Part shown: one piece after another, positions 1 through 7,489 of the stretch | Layout: the number at the start of each line of letters is the position of its first letter | Position numbering within the stretch: the stretch's first letter is position 1 | Origin: CBDUEV01 sp965366365 | GTDB taxonomy: Bacteria > Actinomycetota > Acidimicrobiia > Spongiisociales > JAENVV01 | DNA: 8,724 bases | Direction of reading: 5' to 3' | Assembly: GCA_965366365.1 (NCBI GenBank) | Contig: CBDUEV010000096.1 | Coordinates: 1 to 8,724, forward strand | Notes under the pieces: model-generated | Told to the model about the DNA's origin: nothing | The model's database searches: none | What the model saw: the letters and a program-made list of their open reading frames with translations, nothing else | Program-made: the position numbers and the translations under genes

Positions 1-960
1 GGCGGCGGCCTCGATCGAACGAAGCGACGAGCCGATCTGGAAATAGGATTCTCGCTCCGAGAGACGTTCGTCGAAGGCTGTCCCGGTGAGTCCCTCGAAC
101 TCCGTCTCGAGCTCGGCCGGGGTGGTGATGCCGCAGCGGAGCAGCCTTCGAGCGAGCTGTTCGTCTGCGATCGCCTCAACCAGGTCGTGGCGGAGTGCTC
201 GCTCGTGGCGCGTGGAGAGCGGCTCCCACGTGAGAGCCGTGGTCAGCACCCGCCGAGCCCACTCCGGATGCTCGGACCTGTCCGCCAATGCGAGCAGATC
301 CTCCGAGAGGAACTCAGCCGATCGGCTGATAGCGGTAGCCGGGTTGTTGAGATCGTGGGCGACGCCGGCGGCCAATTCGCCCAGCGTCGCCATCTTCTCC
401 GACTCGACCAGCCTGAGCTGGGCCCGCTGAAGGCTCTCGAGGGTGCGAGCAGCCTCGTCCCGTTCCTCGGCGAGTTGGCGGTTGAGACGCTTGATCTCGA
501 CTCGTTGCTCGGCGGCGCGGTGCTGCCGGCTGGCCAGCGATCGCATCAGGACGGTGGCGAAGTGGCCCTGGAGGCGGGGGCTCTGAGACAGGGCCTCCTC
601 CAGCTGGTTGCCCCTCAGCCTCACGACGGTGATGTCGGTGGCTGCCCGGCAGCTGTACGAGGCGTTGGATTGTGAGGCGAAGGCCAGCAACCCGATCACC
701 GGTCCCACGGTGTGGACATGGAAGACGATCTCTTCGCCGTCGACCACTCGAAAGAGCCGTACGTTGCCCTCGAGAAGCAGCCAGACGCCGTCCACCCAGT
801 CGCCGTCCTCGAACAACAAGGTCCCGGACTCGAGATGCTGGCGCGGTGGCGAACCGAGGAGCCGATCGAGCTCGGCGACCATCCGGTCCTCGACGGCTTT
901 GTCGCTCAGCGAACGATCGACGAGGAAATCCTCGAAGAACTCGTTGGCTGTATCGCTCAT
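1..960 (-). CDS. Sensor histidine kinase with N-terminal cNMP-binding-like domain (partial, C-terminus off window)
   Basis: The frame is open from an ATG at 960 to base 1, giving 320 residues with no stop; the ATP-binding half lies outside the window. Residues about 25-130 read as a CRP-type beta-roll (cyclic nucleotide-binding-like) domain. Residues about 140-190 are a charged heptad-rich linker, probably coiled coil. The H-box follows at 194-207 (GELAAGVAHDLNNP), with phospho-acceptor His202. The stretch from about 220 to 305 is a helical insertion before what looks like the second dimerisation helix (SSLRSIEAAA). No membrane segment is visible, so the protein is probably cytoplasmic. The expected phosphate-binding cassette (FGE and PRxA) is not recognisable; the region reads IGLLAF and SYSCRAATD, so cAMP binding is doubtful. 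The start is supported by GGGAG 7 nt upstream and by an ATGA overlap with the symporter gene. The partner response regulator and the signal are unknown. Confidence 0.85.
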   Translation of the reverse strand, partial: MSDTANEFFEDFLVDRSLSDKAVEDRMVAELDRLLGSPPRQHLESGTLLFEDGDWVDGVWLLLEGNVRLFRVVDGEEIVFHVHTVGPVIGLLAFASQSNASYSCRAATDITVVRLRGNQLEEALSQSPRLQGHFATVLMRSLASRQHRAAEQRVEIKRLNRQLAEERDEAARTLESLQRAQLRLVESEKMATLGELAAGVAHDLNNPATAISRSAEFLSEDLLALADRSEHPEWARRVLTTALTWEPLSTRHERALRHDLVEAIADEQLARRLLRCGITTPAELETEFEGLTGTAFDERLSERESYFQIGSSLRSIEAAA

Positions 961-2375
961 GCCGGCGCTCCCATCGCCTGCCACAACAGTGGAGCCAGCA
1001 CCAGGTACAACACGATTCCGATGGCCCCGATCACGATCCCCGAGAAGGCGAGGTCACGCGTCTGGACCACCCCGGTGCTGTAGGCGATGGCGTTGGGTGG
1101 GGTCGAAATGGGGAGAGCCATCGCCAACGATGCGCCGATGGCGATGAAGAATGCGGCGCGGGTCACTCCCACGTCGACTGCCGACGAGGCGGCCAGACTC
1201 AGCCCGATGGGAACCATCAGGTTGGCAGTGGCGCTGTTGGATATCACGGTGCTGAGCGCCAAGGTGACGACGGCCAGGAGGATCACGACGAGCGTCGATC
1301 CGAAGTCGCCCCACTCGACATGGCCGACCAGCCAAACGTCGACGCCGGTCTGGGCCACCCCCGCCCCCAAGGCGATGCCTCCGGCGACCAACCACAGGAC
1401 ATGCCATTGGATGGACTGCAGATCCTTGGTCGACATGACGCCGACGGCCAGAAGCACCACCACCGGCATGAACCCGACGATGGCCGACGGGATCCCGTGG
1501 ATTGGTTCGGTCAACCACAGCAACACCGTCGCGGCGAATACCACCGTGAAGATGTTGGCCTTCAGCGATCGATCGAACGAACCCGTGATGCCGAGCGAGA
1601 CTTTTTCGACCGTGGCGGGATAGAAACGGACGAGGAGCCACCAGGCGGCGACCAGGGTGAGCAGCATCGGGGGCACGGCCAGGGCCATCCAGTCGAGGAA
1701 GCTGATCGAGATCCCCGCCTCGGCGAGGGATCCGACCGCGATTGCGTTGGGGGGAGTGCCCACGGGAGTCCCGATCCCGCCCACGTTGGCGGCGATCGGG
1801 ATGGAGAGAGCCAACCCGGTGCGGAAACGGTCCTCGGCCGGCAGGCCGGCAACCACGGGGAGTATCACGGCCATCAACGTGGCGGTGGTGGCGGTGTTCG
1901 ACATGAACATGGAGAAGGCGGCGGTGACGAGCATGAGGCCGAGGAGGATCCCCCGGGGCGACGTGCCAAAGGGTCGCAGCATGACTCGGGCGAGGTTTCG
2001 GTCGAGGTTGAACTTGGCGGCTCCGTCGGCCAGGAAGAAGCCCCCCAGAAACAACATCAGCACCGGATGCGAGAGCGCCGAGAAGAAGGAGCCGTAGGTG
2101 GGGGCATCGAAGTCGACGCCGGTGGAGACGAGCGCCTGGTCGCTGATGAGCAAGATCTCCAGCAGGATGATGAGGGCGGCGGTGGCGTGGAGGGGGATCG
2201 CTTCGGTGACCCACAGGACGATCGCCATCAGGAACACGGCCAGGATGCGGTGACCCTCAGGGGACAACCCATCGAACTCGACGAAGAAGGGGAGAGCGAA
2301 GGCGCCGATGGCGAAGAGGCCGCCCACCTGGCGGATCCCGACGATGGATCGTTTCTTGAAGACCGACGTGAGCAT
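957..2375 (-). CDS. DASS/SLC13-type sodium:anion symporter
   Basis: This 472-residue integral membrane protein has about 11-13 hydrophobic segments and the internal two-fold repeat typical of the divalent anion:Na+ symporter family, whose members import dicarboxylates, citrate, sulfate or phosphate with sodium. The two signature asparagine motifs are present: MSNTATTATL at 158-167 (SNT, Asn160) and ISNSATANLM at 378-387 (SNS instead of SNT, Asn380). Each is followed by a proline-rich loop, GTPVGTPPNAIAVG near 202-215 and ISTPPNAIAYSTG near 423-435. These loops resemble the sodium and substrate site of VcINDY-type structures. The length is normal and both ends look complete. The gene lies 62 bp downstream of pgm on the same strand and overlaps the kinase gene by 4 nt, suggesting that the kinase may sense or control uptake. 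The substrate cannot be told from the sequence. The start has only a weak GGGA about 10 nt upstream. Confidence 0.88.
   Translation of the reverse strand: MLTSVFKKRSIVGIRQVGGLFAIGAFALPFFVEFDGLSPEGHRILAVFLMAIVLWVTEAIPLHATAALIILLEILLISDQALVSTGVDFDAPTYGSFFSALSHPVLMLFLGGFFLADGAAKFNLDRNLARVMLRPFGTSPRGILLGLMLVTAAFSMFMSNTATTATLMAVILPVVAGLPAEDRFRTGLALSIPIAANVGGIGTPVGTPPNAIAVGSLAEAGISISFLDWMALAVPPMLLTLVAAWWLLVRFYPATVEKVSLGITGSFDRSLKANIFTVVFAATVLLWLTEPIHGIPSAIVGFMPVVVLLAVGVMSTKDLQSIQWHVLWLVAGGIALGAGVAQTGVDVWLVGHVEWGDFGSTLVVILLAVVTLALSTVISNSATANLMVPIGLSLAASSAVDVGVTRAAFFIAIGASLAMALPISTPPNAIAYSTGVVQTRDLAFSGIVIGAIGIVLYLVLAPLLWQAMGAPA
968..972 (-). promoter_or_regulatory. Ribosome binding site of the histidine kinase gene
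   Basis: On the minus strand GGGAG lies 7 nt before the ATG at 960. It sits inside the last codons of the symporter gene and supports this start, consistent with reinitiation after the overlapping TGA. Confidence 0.5.
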
Positions 2376-2405
2376 GTGTGGGATTCCCGAGCGGATGCCC
2401 GGTGG

Positions 2406-2411
2406 ATTCTA
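2406..2411 (-). promoter_or_regulatory. Possible internal promoter -10 box before the symporter gene
   Basis: In the 62-bp gap after pgm the minus strand carries TAGAAT, one mismatch from TATAAT. It would place a start point about 24 nt before the symporter ATG. No convincing -35 box is seen at 16-18 nt, so this is a candidate only. The symporter and kinase genes may instead be read from the pgm promoter. Confidence 0.3.
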
Positions 2412-2437
2412 TGCCCTGGTGAAGGTCGTCCGGTCGT

Positions 2438-4084
<1,647 letters not shown>

Positions 4085-4090
4085 GCGGCC

Positions 4091-4119
4091 AGCCTACGCG
4101 AGGCTGATCCCGGGCGACC
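4091..4119 (-). promoter_or_regulatory. Candidate promoter of pgm (leaderless)
   Basis: On the minus strand TAGGCT (4096-4091) fits the TANNNT -10 pattern and ends exactly 6 nt before the pgm ATG at 4084, so transcription would start at or next to the start codon. The -35 at 17-nt spacing would be GGTCGC (4119-4114), a weak match. The absence of a Shine-Dalgarno sequence supports leaderless initiation. Confidence 0.45.
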
Positions 4120-4144
4120 GTCTCCGGGGCTTGCCCGCTAACGT
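4114..4144 (+). promoter_or_regulatory. Candidate promoter of the amidotransferase gene (leaderless)
   Basis: TAACGT (4139-4144) fits the TANNNT -10 pattern and ends 6 nt before the ATG at 4151. The best -35 is GCGACC at 4114-4119 with a 19-nt spacer, weak but sharing GAC with TTGACA. There is no Shine-Dalgarno sequence. The -35 falls on the same bases as that of the divergent pgm promoter, so the two promoters may compete. Confidence 0.4.
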
Positions 4145-4150
4145 CGCCCT

Positions 4151-4867
4151 ATGCAACCGATCATCGGCATCACCACCTACGGCCGGAGAGAACAGCCGAA
4201 TCCCAGCGATCACTATGCGGAGCATTACTCGGCACCCGCGCAGTACGTGGCGGCGGTACGCAGAGCTGGGGGAGTGCCAGTGCTGTTGATGCCGGAAGAG
4301 CCGGCGTGGGAACGGTGGCTCGAGGTGGTGCAGGGAGTGGTGGTCTCCGGTGGCTCGGACGTCGAACCGGTCCGATACGGGGTCGCCGAACATCCCGACG
4401 TGGTCACATTCGACCGTGAGCGAGACGATTTCGAGCTGGCTCTCGCAGAGCGGCTCGTCGAATCCGACCTGGCTGCGTTGTTCGTCTGCCGGGGCATGCA
4501 GGTGCTGAACGTGGCGCTGGGCGGCACCCTTCATCCCCACATCCCGAACCTCGGAGCGGAAGACATCCACAGGAACGACAAAGGCCTCTGGACCTATCAC
4601 GACATCGAAGCCGTCGACGGATCGCGGGTGGCCGAGGCGATGGGCACCACGTCGGCCAAGCCGTGTTCAGGCCATCATCAGGCCCTGGATCGCGTGGCTG
4701 ACCCACTCACGGTGACGGCAACGGCGCCGGATGGGCTGGCAGAGGCGGTGGAACTGATCGATCACAGGTGGCTGGTCGGTGTGCAGTGGCACCCCGAGGT
4801 CAGCGCCGCCACCGACCCGTCGCAGCAGGGAATCTTCGACTCATTCGTGGCGGCTGCGGGAGTCTGA
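4151..4867 (+). CDS. Class I glutamine amidotransferase-like hydrolase, PuuD / peptidase C26 type (gamma-glutamyl-GABA hydrolase-like)
   Basis: This 238-residue protein is a free-standing class I amidotransferase-fold hydrolase. It begins with the family's IIGITTY strand (4-10). It then has GVVVSGGSDVEP at 62-73, the nucleophile elbow FVCRGMQVLNVALGGTL at 111-127 with catalytic Cys113, SGHHQALD at 173-180, and QWHPE at 212-216 supplying His214 and Glu216. The triad is intact. Relatives hydrolyse gamma-glutamyl amide bonds, for example gamma-glutamyl-GABA in the Puu putrescine pathway. No other putrescine-catabolism gene is in the window, so the exact substrate is not established and I give no gene symbol. 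No signal peptide is seen, so the protein is probably cytoplasmic. The start is an ATG 6 nt after a TAACGT hexamer. The gene is divergent from pgm and convergent with the glycerate kinase gene, 36 bp away, and so is probably a single-gene unit. Confidence 0.87.
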   Translation: MQPIIGITTYGRREQPNPSDHYAEHYSAPAQYVAAVRRAGGVPVLLMPEEPAWERWLEVVQGVVVSGGSDVEPVRYGVAEHPDVVTFDRERDDFELALAERLVESDLAALFVCRGMQVLNVALGGTLHPHIPNLGAEDIHRNDKGLWTYHDIEAVDGSRVAEAMGTTSAKPCSGHHQALDRVADPLTVTATAPDGLAEAVELIDHRWLVGVQWHPEVSAATDPSQQGIFDSFVAAAGV

Positions 4868-4903
4868 ACGATTCGGGTGCGGCACTCCCGTCCCGCCCGT
4901 GGG

Positions 4904-5878
4904 TCATCGAGAGAGCGACCGCAGCGTCTCCGTTGTGGCGTCGCGGAGGCAGGTCGAGGCAGACTCCATCGCCGCCTGGAGACCAAAGCGCTCCATCAGC
5001 GACACGACACGATGGCGCCCGGGCGCCGACACGTCCACGGTGCCGGCGAGGATCGCCACCGGGGTGCCGACCCGCTCGGCGAGTTCGACCACGCCTCCGA
5101 CCGCCTTCCCATGGAAGGACGAATCATCCAGTTTTCCCTCGCCCGTCAGCACGAGGTCGGCCGCCGCCACCCTCGCTTCCAAGCCCAGGTGGTCCGCCAC
5201 GAGTCCGAAACCCGGCGAAAGCGTGGCGCCGAGGGCGGCCAGACCGCCGGCGAGCCCTCCGGCCGCTCCTGCTCCGGGGAGCTTGTTGACATCCAATCCG
5301 TACTCCTGGCGGTAGCGGGCCGCCAGGGTCTCGAGCCGGTCGGTGAGCAGCGCGATGTCGGCTGGTTTTGCCCCCTTCTGGGGGCCGAACACCTTGGCTG
5401 CGTCGACGAAGGGAGTGGTCACGTCGCACGCCACGTGGACAGGGATCGGGAGGAGTTCGCCGTCGAGCGCCGCAACGGCGCCCCATCCGCCGTCGGTGGT
5501 GGCCGAGCCGCCCAAGGCAACGAGGATCTCGCCTGCCCCATCGTCGAGGGCGGTGGCGATGAGCTGTCCAACGCCAACCGTCGACGCGGCGATCGGATCG
5601 TTGTGGCCGCCGGTGAGGAGAAGGCCGGACGCTTGGGCCATTTCGATCACGGCGACTCCGTCGGCGAGGCGCCAGCCGGCCTTGACCGGGTCCCCGAGCG
5701 GTCCGGTGACGAACGTCCACCGGTTCGGGCCACCAAAGGCGTCCAAGGTGCCTTCGCCGCCGTCGGCGATCGGCTGGCGGGTGCACCGGTGTCCCGCTGC
5801 GCCGGCACATGCTGCGGCGCACGCCTCGACAGACGTGAGGGTCCCGCGGAACTTGTCGAACGCCGCCAGAATCCTCAT
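4904..5878 (-). CDS. Glycerate kinase, GarK/GlxK type (compact form)
   Basis: The enzyme phosphorylates glycerate with ATP, in this family usually giving 2-phosphoglycerate, and so feeds glyoxylate or serine-derived carbon into lower glycolysis. Motifs seen are the N-terminal MRILAAFDKFRGTLT, ADGGEGT at 38-44, VTGPLGDPV at 57-65, IEMAQASGL at 78-86, GGSATTDGG at 123-131, VACDV at 149-153, FGPQKGA at 164-170, PGAGAAGG at 201-208, and TGEGKLDDSSFHGK at 245-258. All family blocks are present in order. At 324 residues it is shorter than E. coli GarK (about 381), mainly through a reduced segment between GGSATTDGG and VACDV (about residues 132-148). The ATG at 5878 has GAGAGAGAG ending 8 nt upstream. 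The gene stands alone: divergent from the nuo operon across 174 bp and convergent with the amidotransferase gene. A 2- versus 3-phosphoglycerate product cannot be told here. Confidence 0.92.
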   Translation of the reverse strand: MRILAAFDKFRGTLTSVEACAAACAGAAGHRCTRQPIADGGEGTLDAFGGPNRWTFVTGPLGDPVKAGWRLADGVAVIEMAQASGLLLTGGHNDPIAASTVGVGQLIATALDDGAGEILVALGGSATTDGGWGAVAALDGELLPIPVHVACDVTTPFVDAAKVFGPQKGAKPADIALLTDRLETLAARYRQEYGLDVNKLPGAGAAGGLAGGLAALGATLSPGFGLVADHLGLEARVAAADLVLTGEGKLDDSSFHGKAVGGVVELAERVGTPVAILAGTVDVSAPGRHRVVSLMERFGLQAAMESASTCLRDATTETLRSLSR

Positions 5879-5886
5879 CTTGAAGG

Positions 5887-5895
5887 CTCTCTCTC
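5887..5895 (-). promoter_or_regulatory. Ribosome binding site of the glycerate kinase gene
   Basis: The minus strand reads GAGAGAGAG (5895-5887), then 8 nt, then the ATG at 5878. This purine run is the only Shine-Dalgarno-like sequence near the start and supports it. Confidence 0.5.
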
Positions 5896-5920
5896 GCTCG
5901 TCGCACGGAACATGACAGCA

Positions 5921-5949
5921 AACGTACCAGCGTGCCTGCTGCGGGTTCC
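5921..5949 (-). promoter_or_regulatory. Candidate promoter of the glycerate kinase gene
   Basis: On the minus strand TACGTT (5926-5921) fits the TANNNT -10 pattern, giving a 5' leader of roughly 36 nt. The -35 position at 17-nt spacing reads GGAACC (5949-5944), a poor match. The assignment rests on the -10 alone. Confidence 0.3.
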
Positions 5950-5960
5950 CAAAACCCCGC
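5941..5960. repeat. Short imperfect inverted repeat in the glycerate kinase-nuoA gap
   Basis: GCGGGTT at 5941-5947 pairs with AACCCCGC at 5953-5960, allowing one bulged base. It lies between the two divergent promoter candidates, so it could be an operator, but it is short and imperfect. Confidence 0.25.
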
Positions 5961-5967
5961 CCGCCCT

Positions 5968-6001
5968 TTGACTTTGGGGCTGCCGCGGCGGACCCTATAC
6001 T
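5968..6001 (+). promoter_or_regulatory. Candidate promoter of the nuo operon
   Basis: TATACT at 5996-6001 differs from TATAAT at one position and is the best -10 box in the window. A TTGACT at 5968-5973 resembles a -35 but is 22 nt away, which is too far. TTTGGG at 5973-5978 sits at the normal 17-nt spacing. Transcription would start near 6008, leaving a leader of about 45 nt before nuoA. Confidence 0.55.
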
Positions 6002-6036
6002 CGTGCCAGCTTGGGGCTAGGACGGGCCCGACGACC

Positions 6037-6041
6037 TGAGG
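6037..6041 (+). promoter_or_regulatory. Ribosome binding site deciding the nuoA start
   Basis: TGAGG lies 11 nt before the GTG at 6053. An in-frame TTG at 6011 would give a longer protein, but it lies almost at the predicted transcription start and adds 14 residues (LGRARRPEV and onward) unlike NuoA N-termini. I therefore chose GTG 6053. Confidence 0.5.
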
Positions 6042-6052
6042 TTTGTGAGCAC

Positions 6053-6418
6053 GTGAGCGCGTATTTCCAGGACTATGTCACGGTGGCCGCCTTCGGTGGG
6101 TTTGCGGTGCTCCTCGTGATGTTGGTCTTGGCGATCACCTGGGCGATCCGCCCCCACAATCCCACCCCGGCCAAACTCGGAACCTACGAGTGTGGAGTCG
6201 ACCCCGTCGGAGACGGCTGGAGCCAGTCCTACGTCCGGTATTACGTGTACGGCCTGCTTTTCGTCATTTTCGACGTAGAGGCCGTTTTCCTGTTCCCCTG
6301 GGCGATCCGCCTCGAGGAACTGCAGGTCTTTGGGCTCGTTGAAATGCTGATCTTCATCGGGATCCTGGTCATGGGCCTGGTGTACGCCATCCGCAAGGGA
6401 GTCCTGCGATGGGAGTGA
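6053..6418 (+). CDS. nuoA: NADH-quinone oxidoreductase subunit A
   Basis: NuoA (the ND3 homologue) is a small membrane-arm subunit of respiratory complex I. It packs beside NuoH at the entrance to the quinone cavity. From GTG 6053 the product is 121 residues, the usual NuoA length. There are three hydrophobic helices at about 11-31, 66-84 and 95-113. The loop between the first two carries the conserved TYECGVDP (44-51, Cys47), the counterpart of the ND3 cysteine loop that changes shape between complex I states. FDVEAVFLFPW at 73-83 is the second family signature, with the conserved acidic residues in the membrane. The gene overlaps nuoB by 10 nt and is the first gene of the operon, behind a good -10 box. 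A longer version from TTG 6011 is possible but less likely. Confidence 0.95.
   Translation: MSAYFQDYVTVAAFGGFAVLLVMLVLAITWAIRPHNPTPAKLGTYECGVDPVGDGWSQSYVRYYVYGLLFVIFDVEAVFLFPWAIRLEELQVFGLVEMLIFIGILVMGLVYAIRKGVLRWE
6395..6401 (+). promoter_or_regulatory. Ribosome binding site of nuoB
   Basis: AAGGGAG lies 7 nt before the nuoB ATG at 6409, within the end of nuoA. It confirms the overlapping start. Confidence 0.5.
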
Positions 6419-6906
6419 TCGAGAAGTTCGGTGTTCCCAAACCGCTCAGCGCCTTCCTCAATTGGTCCCGCAAGTATTCGCTGTGGATGTTCCAGTTCGG
6501 GTTGGCGTGCTGCGCCATCGAGATGATGGCTGCCGCAGGGCCTCGCTACGACAGCATGCGGTTTGGCGTCATCCCTTTCCCCGCCAGTCCCCGGCAGGCC
6601 GACCTGATGGTCGTGGCCGGCACGGTCACCGACAAGATGGCTCCTTCAGTACGGCGCCTCTACGACCAGATGCCCGATCCCAAGTACGTCATCTCGATGG
6701 GCTCCTGCTCCAACTGCGGCGGCCCGTATTGGGATTCGTATTCGGTGACCAAGGGAGTCGACCAACTCATCCCCGTCGACGTCTACGTTCCCGGCTGTCC
6801 ACCCCGACCAGAAGCGCTCCTGGATGGCATAGTGATGCTCCAGAAGAAGATCCAGGGCGAGAACATGCAAGAGAAGTGGAAGCAGCGTGACCACGAGCCC
6901 GTCTGA
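6409..6906 (+). CDS. nuoB: NADH-quinone oxidoreductase subunit B (N2 cluster)
   Basis: NuoB (PSST homologue) binds iron-sulfur cluster N2, the last cluster before quinone, in the peripheral arm of complex I. The 165-residue product has the tandem cysteines GLACCAIEMM (Cys34, Cys35), then GSCSNCGG (Cys100) and PGCPPRPE (Cys130), which together give the four expected N2 ligands. Cys103 in GSCSNCGG is an extra cysteine. The quinone-facing stretch SPRQADLMVVAGTVTDKMAP (60-79) is conserved. No N-terminal extension is present. The start has a good Shine-Dalgarno sequence and the gene overlaps nuoA by 10 nt and nuoC by 20 nt, indicating tight co-translation. Only the usual family features are seen, with nothing missing. 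Confidence 0.97.
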   Translation: MGVIEKFGVPKPLSAFLNWSRKYSLWMFQFGLACCAIEMMAAAGPRYDSMRFGVIPFPASPRQADLMVVAGTVTDKMAPSVRRLYDQMPDPKYVISMGSCSNCGGPYWDSYSVTKGVDQLIPVDVYVPGCPPRPEALLDGIVMLQKKIQGENMQEKWKQRDHEPV

Positions 6907-7489
6907 CGCCCCCGAGACCGAAGAGGTCGTCGAGCACCCGTTGAGCGCTTTCGCGTCGTCGGTGGCCGAGGCGGTCGGTGCGCTGAGCCACTCGGTCGAG
7001 TTCGACACAGTCAAGGTTCGCGTAGCGAACGAGGACTGGGTTTCCACGGCGATGAAGGCCAAGTTCGAGCTGGGTCTCGTCTTCTTCTCCTATCTTTCTG
7101 CGATCGACTGGAGCAACGACGTCGAGGTGGGCGACGCTCCAGCCGAAAAAGTCGAGGAGCGCTACGAAGTGCTGCTCGGTGCGGCCGACCTCGATGAGGG
7201 CCGCATCGTCCATTTCAGTACCGACCTGGGTAAGGACTCGCCAACGCTGCCGTCGGTGGCCGGCGTGTACGCCGGGGCCAACTGGCACGAACGGGAGGCC
7301 GCCGAGATGTTCGACATCGACTTCACCGGCCATCCCAACCTCATCAAGTTGTATCTGCCCACCGGCTTCGAGGGCTATCCCCTCCAGAAGTCCTATCCGC
7401 TCCTGTCACGCGAGGTCAAGCCCTGGCCCGGGGACGTCGACGTCGAAGGCATGCCGGAAGGCCCGTCCGAGGAGAACCCGGAAGCATGA
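6887..7489 (+). CDS. nuoC: NADH-quinone oxidoreductase subunit C
   Basis: NuoC (30-kDa subunit) is a scaffold subunit of the peripheral arm and contacts NuoB and NuoD. The 200-residue product starts at a GTG inside nuoB (20-nt overlap) and ends in an ATGA overlap with nuoD. The family signature is WHEREAAEMFDIDFTGHPNL at 133-152, followed by GFEGYPLQKSYPL at 160-172. The first 20 residues (TTSPSDAPETEEVVEHPLS) and the last 20 or so (GDVDVEGMPEGPSEENPEA) are acidic tails, probably disordered. NuoC and NuoD are separate genes here, not fused as in E. coli. The Shine-Dalgarno sequence (GGAAG, 4 nt from the GTG) is weak and close, so the exact start is less certain than the identity; no nearer ATG would keep the conserved core complete at its N-terminus. 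Confidence 0.94.
   Translation: MTTSPSDAPETEEVVEHPLSAFASSVAEAVGALSHSVEFDTVKVRVANEDWVSTAMKAKFELGLVFFSYLSAIDWSNDVEVGDAPAEKVEERYEVLLGAADLDEGRIVHFSTDLGKDSPTLPSVAGVYAGANWHEREAAEMFDIDFTGHPNLIKLYLPTGFEGYPLQKSYPLLSREVKPWPGDVDVEGMPEGPSEENPEA
7469..7474 (+). promoter_or_regulatory. Ribosome binding site of nuoD
   Basis: GAGGAG lies 11 nt before the ATG at 7486, within nuoC. It favours the ATGA-overlap start over the internal ATG of MTLNIGPQHP at codon 25. Confidence 0.45.

Noticed and set aside
4868..4903. Bidirectional terminator in the convergent gap between the amidotransferase and glycerate kinase genes
   Set aside because: CGGG (4874-4877) can pair with CCCG copies nearby, but the stems are short and bulged and there is no T-run on either strand.
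4877..5971. A 364-codon plus-strand open frame opposite the glycerate kinase
   Set aside because: It is an antisense shadow. The minus-strand frame carries every glycerate kinase motif and a proper ribosome binding site.
6011..6052. TTG at 6011 as the nuoA start
   Set aside because: It lies within a few bases of the predicted transcription start, has no Shine-Dalgarno sequence, and adds a non-conserved Arg-rich leader. GTG 6053 gives the usual NuoA length.
6601..6906. Extra cysteine Cys103 in NuoB as an additional cluster ligand
   Set aside because: The four N2 ligands are already accounted for by Cys34, Cys35, Cys100 and Cys130, and cysteines or serines at this site vary in the family.
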